Assembly: GCA_015179025.1 (NCBI GenBank)
Contig: WHUX01000650.1
Location: forward strand, 1-15,406
DNA: 15,406 bases
From: Terfezia claveryi
Taxonomy: Eukaryota > Ascomycota > Pezizomycetes > Pezizales > Pezizaceae
Reading direction: 5' to 3'
Numbering within the stretch: the stretch's first letter is position 1; each line of letters opens with the position of its first letter. Shown here one piece after another: positions 9,458-15,406 of this stretch. The notes under the pieces were generated by a model, which saw only the letters and a list, made by a program, of their open reading frames with translations, did no database searches and was not told where the DNA came from. The position numbers and the translations under genes are program-made.

Positions 9458-11116
9458 TCAGACCCTATGCCACCACGGACTCTCATCCGCATCCCATTCC
9501 CAATCCCCCCTCCCCCCTTCCAAAATTGCCGCCAAATGCCCCAACAGCGTCTCATGACCATGGATCTTCCCACCCCCCAATGCCTTCCTCAATTCCGCAA
9601 TTTTCAAATATATTCGTGGATAGAGGAGATTGTGGCTATATGCAAACGCACAATATCCCAGCTCAATGAATGCCACCATTCTTCTCCATGCGGGCCCGCC
9701 GCGCGCTTGAGGGCTGAGTCCAATGGCAATTACACCTTCTAGGAACTGAGAGAACTTTGCCAGGCCTTCATCTGGAACCATTTCCATAATTCCGGTTAAA
9801 AAGGTTTTTACGCATCCTCGAAGCCATAAGGAGTGGCGGACCATCGTTGCGCCTAGTTGCATACCTATCTCGGCCTCAGCAAACATCTCCTCCATTTTTT
9901 CCATTTGGCGTTTTTCGATGGACTCGGTGAGGTTATTTTCGAGATTCGTCCTGACTGCGCGGTAGTAGCCCTCGCAGCCGTTATCAATCTGGTTCACGAT
10001 TAGTGATCCCACCATCTTAATTGAGCGCTCAGTGTACTGTTCAAGGGCGGGGGTTGTCGAATTTTTTTCCATGTAGATGAGTGCTCTAGCGACACAGCGA
10101 CAGCCGTTTTCGATGAAGACAGATGATGACTCGACCCCGTTAAACTCTTGCATTAAACCCGGCATCTCAATCTCTGATGCTTCTAAGAAGGCAAAATCGA
10201 GGTTGGTGAATTTATCCTGAAGGACTCGCTGCACACGCGCGATGTAGTTTTCGAGTGTATCCCGACTTGGATTCCCCATTTTAGCTAAGCGCAAGCCTTG
10301 TCGGAAACCCACTCGTAGAGCCTTGCGGTGGATACTGACGTTGGGGGTGGTTTGTTTGTGTGAGAAGTCAGGATTAGTATATGTTTGCCCGCTGCCAGAT
10401 GAATACCCCGAATCCATTCGTTTGCTTAAAAGGCAATCATCGCCGTGGGGGACATGCGAAGGTGAATGTTGCAGAAGAACGTCAATCACTTCATGGTCTC
10501 CCATCATGGATGCCATTTGTATCAGTTCACTTTCCCCGGTCGTAACAAGATCTGCACCAGCCTCCAAGAGTAGCTTCACCATTTCATGTTGCCCCGAAAA
10601 AACTGCTGACCGCAGGGGAAGACCAAATGGTTGGTGAGATTTCACGTCAACATCTGCACTGCATTCATTGAGGTAGTAGGTCGCAAGTGTTAGTGAGCCC
10701 GTTATAGCAGCGGCTTCGAGGGGGGGGAGGTTTGGTGGTGGTGGCTCCAGGCTCGCCCCTGCTCCCATGAGGCGTCTCACCATTGGGAGATTGCCGTCGC
10801 CCTTCATGGTTGCGTAGAACAAAACACCCTTTCCGTCACGAACATGAGAATTCGGATTGGCGCCAGCCGCCAGCAGGTTTTCGACGAGCTCGGATTGATC
10901 TCCCTCGATGGCTGCCAGCAAAACTTCTCCCATCATCTGCTGTAAGTCTAGGCTGCAATTGTCAATTGTATTGCCTCGGGTCATACTTAGGCCAAATCGT
11001 TCGAGTGAATCAACGTCACCGTGGAACGCAGCCCAATATACTGGGGTCCGTTGGCGGTTATCGGTGCGACAGTAGTCATCTTGTCTAGGTTGTTCAGCCA
11101 GCAATGTTGAGATCAT
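9458..11116 (-). CDS. Ankyrin plus C-terminal helical part of the NLR (longest unbroken frame)
   Basis: This 552-codon stretch is the intact 3' part of the NLR-type gene. If the break at 11160-11162 is real, it could be all that is translated in this frame, from the ATG at 11116. Its first 220 residues hold divergent ankyrin repeats (TPVYWAAFHGD, NLLAAGANPN, LRSAVFSGQHEMVKLLLEAG). Residues 221-255 are a polar linker. Residues 256-552 are rich in predicted helix and Met/Glu/Leu, with the segments ENGCRCVARALIYME and MEKMEEMFAEAEIGMQLGA; the end is acidic and Trp-rich (GDWEWDADESPWWHRV). I do not recognise the C-terminal half. ATG 11116 falls inside an ankyrin repeat whose first half (GSTPLHIASYFG) lies upstream in the same frame, so it is not a natural start. 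Confidence 0.7.
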   Translation of the reverse strand: MISTLLAEQPRQDDYCRTDNRQRTPVYWAAFHGDVDSLERFGLSMTRGNTIDNCSLDLQQMMGEVLLAAIEGDQSELVENLLAAGANPNSHVRDGKGVLFYATMKGDGNLPMVRRLMGAGASLEPPPPNLPPLEAAAITGSLTLATYYLNECSADVDVKSHQPFGLPLRSAVFSGQHEMVKLLLEAGADLVTTGESELIQMASMMGDHEVIDVLLQHSPSHVPHGDDCLLSKRMDSGYSSGSGQTYTNPDFSHKQTTPNVSIHRKALRVGFRQGLRLAKMGNPSRDTLENYIARVQRVLQDKFTNLDFAFLEASEIEMPGLMQEFNGVESSSVFIENGCRCVARALIYMEKNSTTPALEQYTERSIKMVGSLIVNQIDNGCEGYYRAVRTNLENNLTESIEKRQMEKMEEMFAEAEIGMQLGATMVRHSLWLRGCVKTFLTGIMEMVPDEGLAKFSQFLEGVIAIGLSPQARGGPAWRRMVAFIELGYCAFAYSHNLLYPRIYLKIAELRKALGGGKIHGHETLLGHLAAILEGGRGDWEWDADESPWWHRV

Positions 11117-12730
11117 ATCCGAAAGGCCAAAATAAGAGGCAATATGCAGTGGAGTTGATCCCGTGGATACCGTTCGAGAAATGTTTGAAACCAGAAAAGT
11201 TGAAATGATAATTCAAGATTTTGTCTGCGCTCAAAAGCTGTAATAGGCTTTTTTTGAAGTTCATGTCGTCTTCCACAGCTGCTCGATAGTGTTGGACCCA
11301 AGCGTGTGAGGCATATAATACGAATGGCTGTTCCGCAGCAAGAGCGTTAAACTCCTGTCGACACTTGTAACTCTCATCTGCCGGCAGCAATGATCGTTTC
11401 AGAGCCCTTTGACAAAGATACTCCATACATGTATATGCCATCTGCCTCTGTACTTCCGAGGTATCGATGTCCAAACCACCAGTCATAACAGGACTCAGCG
11501 GCGCGCCTAATTTAGGGCTTGTTGGAGGGGTTGGCATATAAATGTTTAGTCCCAACCCCCCCGCATGTCGAATAACGATCCCCGGGTGTCAGGACCGTTG
11601 AGGAGCCCCTGTAAGAATTGGCGTGCGGAAAAGTGCACAAACCGGAAGTTCTCCCTATCAGCGTGCTTCTCCGTGTCGATTAATCCATGACATGAATGAA
11701 TTATGTCGCCCCTCAACGCGTCCCTGCTCTTGCGTGAACGATCCAGAAAGCCGAGAGCATCAGTCAGCTCTGCCACTGACAATGGTCGTACCGCGCACAG
11801 TACCCAACCGAGGACGGTCTCTGCTAATTTGCGATTTCCGGGGCTCTCATGTATGATCTGTGCCACAATGCGTCTGTAAGATTCTTCCATGTCGGATGAA
11901 TTGGGCAGCTGTTTGAGGTACTGTGAGATGGATTGAGCATCTCTTTCTCTGGAAATTGTCTCTTGGTGCAGGTTAATCCACAGAAACCTAATGTATCAAG
12001 AGATTAGTAGTGTTTCCGCTTGGTTAAACATCATAAATTGAGAGCTCGAGGGAGTCTTACATCCCACCGGAATTATTGACAAGATCCGCAATCATCTGAG
12101 TGCGAAGCCCTTGTTGATTCTGGAGGACATTTTGTAGCGAGCGGCTTGAAGCGATTCTAGAATTCAGGAATATATACATGTCATTCACATTATCCGTTTT
12201 CTGAATAGGGATTTCATAGCAGCCGGAAACGCTTTGTCGAATATCGTCATACGACCGACTGAATATTGCAAGCTTCACCCCTCCGCTTCCTGTTGGGTTC
12301 TTCAGTTCTACTAGAAGCAAAAGGATATCGAGCAGCGTCGACCTCTCCATGAGCGCACATTCATCCAAACCATCAATAACAATAAAAACCGGAGCATTCG
12401 AAGGCACAAAGTTCAAACTGTCGAAAAGCAACTCCTTGATTTCCGATAATGAATGACGACTCGATGGTTGGCCAAGATATTTTTGGTAATCAAATTTCCC
12501 AAGAATTTTGTCTGGTATCTCCGGAATACTGCTTACAATCTGCTTGAGAATGCTTGCCAGAATAATTGAAGTGTCGAGTGTTTCCGGCTTGTCGTGATTG
12601 CAATAAAAGTAGGCGACATGTTTATGTCGATAATCCCCTCGAGGTAGAAACTCCCTTAGGGAATCGATAACGCTTGACCTGAAACACGCATCAGGAATTT
12701 ACGGACGAAAATATCCCATATCCTACTTAC

Positions 12731-12755
12731 ATGAGGATGGTTTTCCCGAATCCCG
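12731..12755 (-). other. 25-base microexon carrying the Walker A loop
   Basis: Upstream intron 12812-12756 starts GTACTC and ends GCGTAG; downstream intron 12730-12679 starts GTAAGT and ends TTTCAG. The microexon supplies the last two bases of Ala, seven codons (GFGKTIL) and two bases of Met. Both neighbours must be joined to it to give GKAGFGKT, the GxxGxGK[T/S] nucleotide-binding loop. Skipping it would remove the loop and shift the frame by one base. Confidence 0.8.
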
Positions 12756-13738
12756 CTACGCAAAAAGTATGTTAATATGACAGACGAATAAGATGAGCGG
12801 TCCGATGAGTACCTTTTCCATGAACCCAAAGAACGGCAGAACCTGAAGAGCCTGCCCAGCGTATATAGGCTTCCTTTTTGCGTAGCCAATTGCAAGTATC
12901 TGGGACACGTTTCGCCGATGCATTTGTGTGTGCATCTTGGTAATGGACGTTTGATATCCAATTCAATACCTCTCGCCGCTTTTCCTCTGCACCTTCCTTT
13001 AGATACTTGACTTTAAAGAGGGAAGCCTGTTTTAACTTACCTTCCTGCCTTGCTGCATCCACAGCCATTGTCAAGCAACTGGTTCGGTCCTTTATCCCGT
13101 CTACTATTGGCTGGAACTCCGCAGCGAAGGGTGTAACAGTTGTTCTCATCATTCGGGTAGCTATGCCACATTAGAACTACCCTAACGAACCATTGGTGTA
13201 AGACAAGCACATACCTGTATTCTTCGTAAAGTAGTATTTCCTTGCCCCCTCCGTGAATTTCCGAATATCCTCTTCAAGAATACCAAGTATGTCCCGAACT
13301 TTTTGTGCACTTTTTGCTTGACTATGCCGATACAGTTGCCAATACGTGGAATATACTTCAGAGGTATCCATATAGCTATCAATGAAGTCCGCCAGTCGGT
13401 TGGCCATGTCGGCGTCATCAATAGCCATCTATGAAAGTTAATGTAAATTAATGAACCTTGCTCAGCATAATATACCTCACCTTCAATAGCATGTTGAACG
13501 CCCCCCAAACCACAGGTGCGCCAAAAGGTGTAGCTTCTACGATTGGAGCAATCGCCCCCATATATTGAGTGATACGGCTCGCTACGTGAGCGACTACCTC
13601 CGCAAACGGTATTTCCTTGCCATTTTGAGTTCTGATTCGCCACTGTTTTTTTCTAAATCCTCGATGTTGAGCTTTGTTTCTGTCAGAGTCTCTGTAAGCG
13701 AGCGATTCGACAACTTCAAGTCCGCAAAAAGTGGGTCC

Positions 13739-13813
13739 CTAGATGTGGCAGTGTCAGTCTCCATAAATGATCACGAGGCATTGTAAGTGCAGGCTTCATT
13801 TCGGACTACATAC
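13739..13813 (-). other. First intron of the NLR gene
   Basis: The donor GTATGT, a CTGAC branch motif about 17 bases before the acceptor and the acceptor CATCTAG all match fungal consensus. Splicing joins HNRE to DPLFADLKLS in frame. Unspliced, the upstream frame ends at TGA 13773-13771, and an ATG at 13764 with good context opens the downstream frame. A start there (METDTATSRD) is therefore a possible alternative, but I prefer splicing because the signals are strong. Confidence 0.65.
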
Positions 13814-14097
13814 TCCCGATTGTGCCGAGTCGTTTCCAGCCTTTGAATCTGGGCCTGTACAATCTCACTGAGTTCCAAGAATGCCGATGGAGGAATCCAC
13901 GGTACTATTCCCACCACCGCTGGCAAACCCACCAAAATTGATGTTTCCTCAAAAAATGGTTGCCGTTTCTTGAAATAATTGCGAAGATGTCTCGGCATCG
14001 TTGAGGAGTAGAAGAATGTGAGGTTCGAATGCGAAGCAAGAAGAAGGAAACCCTCAAAGTAAGAGTTATGAACATGGCAGCCACTGAGATTCCGTAC

Positions 14098-14144
14098 CTC
14101 TCTGTTTCATCGATCTCAGCCTGATTTGCCAACGCAGCTGTCAT
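14098..14144 (-). other. Possible extra first exon of the NLR gene
   Basis: An ATG at 14144 opens 15 codons (MTAALANQAEIDETE) followed by donor GTACGG. Removing 14097-13991 (107 bases, ending GCCGAG, with CTCAAC as possible branch) joins in frame to HLRNYFKKRQ and would add 13 residues to the protein. The intron is longer than the others here and the acceptor is poor, so this exon is only a candidate. Confidence 0.3.
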
Positions 14145-15406
14145 TCGGCAATGCTGACTTTGGCCAATTGGCCGGGGGCTCCATTGAGGTTTGGGATATG
14201 CAAGGTAAATTGTGCATTCAAATACGAAGAACTGCAGGGGCCTTATCACTGGGCAAGGTATTACCAAAGTCTAACTACGACGTCGACGTCAAGTACCACT
14301 TCAACTACTTGTCAGGTTAGTAACCGTGCATGCATTGCCGCAAGAAAAGCTCAAATATTCTGATAGTACCGTATTGCACACAGTAAGTATTCATACTTGT
14401 CTGGATGGACATGCACTAAGTACTTTATGAACGATCCTCGTGACTTACGGATTACCAGATTGAAATCAAAGCAGGGTTCCGGGTTGAGTAATCTTGGATT
14501 TATACTGAGTTTGCCATGTATGTAAGAAAGTTTCTACGCCTGTAGAGGCAAGACTCATGACACCATTTATAACGTGATTTGGTAGGAAGCAGCTTCATCC
14601 AACAAAAAAGCCCACATTTGCAGTTGTGCCAACGCATGCATACCTATATAGTTGGTGCACACTGTATGTCTGGGGAAAAAAATGATTTTTTTGCTTTTGC
14701 CGGTCCGTTTGATAATTGAGCAATGTTGAGCGTGAATCCGTTATTGACAACGGAATGAATGCTACTCGGTACAGCGATGAATTGTTGCACGCTGCATGCA
14801 AGCTACACACATGGCTGAATTGAGGTATGGAGTTCAAGAACTAGCCCCATGGGATTTAAGAATACAATTCATGCAGCGTGTAATAATTCATCCCTGTACC
14901 AAGTAAATATCAAAAAGTTTTCTAATAAGAAGTTCATTTAATTTAAGCTAGGCTACTGTATTTGGCGCCAGAAACCACTTTCCAAAATTTAAAAGCTAAG
15001 TATCACGATACTTGTGTCGGTAGCTGATATCGAGGGCAATAACTTCAGGGCATGACTCGTCCATGTGTTTCAGTACCACCAAGTAATTCATGTTGAATTA
15101 TACTGTATCTATGTAGATGCATATGGGGGTGTGGAATATTTATCACGACCATGCTTGGATTGAAACCTATCCTCTGACCATTGCCTTTTATGCAAATTAT
15201 GGCTACATGAGAAAATCAATCTCCGTTGCACCAACTGCTCCCTATGTAAATTGAAAGGTATAGAGGGGATTAACGACTCCCCGTTTAGGTATTTCAGATA
15301 ACTACTCTAGTAGACAGAAGTTGCGTAATAACTTTTCACATAGACCTGAGACTGCCATTGGCGCGAGAGTAAGCTACTAGACTGGAAAGTCTTTATGGGT
15401 TATGAA
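14145..15406. other. No convincing gene
   Basis: Frames on the + strand at 14126-14363 include a Ser/Thr-rich run but have no recognisable domain and overlap the presumed 5' end of the NLR gene. The remainder is AT-leaning with short chance frames. The only clear structure is the inverted-repeat element at 14763-14905. Confidence 0.5.
14763..14905. repeat. Inverted-repeat element, 35-base arms
   Basis: The left arm 14763-14797 and the right arm 14871-14905 are reverse complements over 35 bases with 4 mismatches, separated by 73 unrelated bases. The arms start TACTCGGTACAG and TACTTGGTACAG, reading each inward. No coding frame lies between them. The size and arms suggest a small non-autonomous DNA element (MITE-like) or a long hairpin; I see no clear target-site duplication. 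Confidence 0.65.

Larger units (their letters stand above)
9458..13998 (-). pseudogene. NLR-type STAND protein: N-terminal region, NACHT, ankyrin repeats, C-terminal helical domain; seven exons, three frame breaks
   Basis: Exons (- strand): 13998-13814, 13738-13481, 13428-13215, 13160-12813, 12755-12731, 12678-12061, 11987-9458. The six introns (75, 52, 54, 57, 52, 73 bases) are GT-AG and every join keeps frame. With three single-base breaks allowed for, the product has 1392 residues. Order: a hydrophobic leader (residues 1-60); a region with KKQWRIR and VVWGAFNMLL (W140), like fungal STAND N-terminal domains (Goodbye/DUF7708-like, inferred); Walker A GKAGFGKT at 334-341; Walker B VFIVIDGLDE (acidic residues 446-450); a winged-helix-like part with RPLSVAELTDAL and FVHFSARQFL (about 583-690); ankyrin repeats about 825-1060 (GSTPLHIASYFG, MVKLLLEAGADL); a Ser/Gly-rich linker (SGYSSGSG); and a mostly helical C-terminus of about 295 residues. 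Family role: cytosolic, nucleotide-driven oligomerisation after ligand sensing, linked in fungi to non-self recognition and cell death. Breaks lie at 13646-13652, 11556-11562 and 11160-11162. The start is uncertain: the ATG at 13998 has A at -3, but an upstream exon from 14144 also joins in frame. An annotator could instead cut it into several genes, one being 9458-11116. Confidence 0.8.

Noticed and set aside
13182..13643. 153-codon - strand frame reading through the NLR N-terminal exons
   Set aside because: It crosses introns with good signals, and the other frame encodes the STAND-like sequence; this is a shadow.
14126..14363. + strand frames with LQGPYHWARYY and a Ser/Thr run, faintly like the start of an alpha-carbonic anhydrase
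   Set aside because: Only a handful of residues fit, no downstream catalytic histidines appear in any frame, and the frame ends quickly.

Overview
The window looks like nuclear DNA of a filamentous ascomycete, most likely from the truffle/morel group (Pezizomycetes; inferred). The genes have short GT-AG introns (52-75 bases). There is a NACHT-ankyrin STAND/NLR gene of fungal type, a run of near-identical 34-residue ankyrin units with the D-I-D-I-N-A-K-D signature, and long stretches of AT-leaning DNA with no genes.

Layout. (1) Bases 1-918, + strand: the 3' end of an ankyrin-repeat gene that enters from the left. The first three 102-base units are open; later units carry indels and an internal stop, so it reads as a decaying gene. 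(2) 919-5100: no gene I can support, only small palindromes and hairpins. (3) 5241-6727, + strand: a three-exon gene for a probable C2H2-type zinc-finger protein. Its reading frame is broken by a 10-base deletion inside a 33-base tandem repeat; a further 78 good codons follow in another frame. (4) 6728-9089: mostly non-coding, with a 20-base perfect palindrome and a promoter-like block near 8127. (5) 9090-9296, - strand: an exon-like fragment with a strong splice acceptor. (6) 9458-13998, - strand: a large NLR-type gene reconstructed over seven exons: N-terminal STAND-associated region, NACHT NTPase, winged-helix-like segment, ankyrin repeats and a long C-terminal helical region of unknown type. 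The Walker A loop lies on a 25-base microexon. Three single-base discontinuities, at an A run, a G run and a GGG triplet, separate stretches that otherwise fit one protein of about 1392 residues. (7) 14145-15406: no convincing gene, but a 143-base element with 35-base inverted arms.

How they relate. NACHT-ankyrin proteins in fungi are thought to act in non-self recognition and programmed cell death, and such genes expand and decay quickly. An ankyrin tail at one end and a complete but interrupted NLR at the other, with an unrelated regulator-like gene between, fits a fast-evolving accessory region. All three coding loci are interrupted by small indels. I cannot tell from sequence alone whether these are real decay, assembly error, or sites bypassed by splicing.
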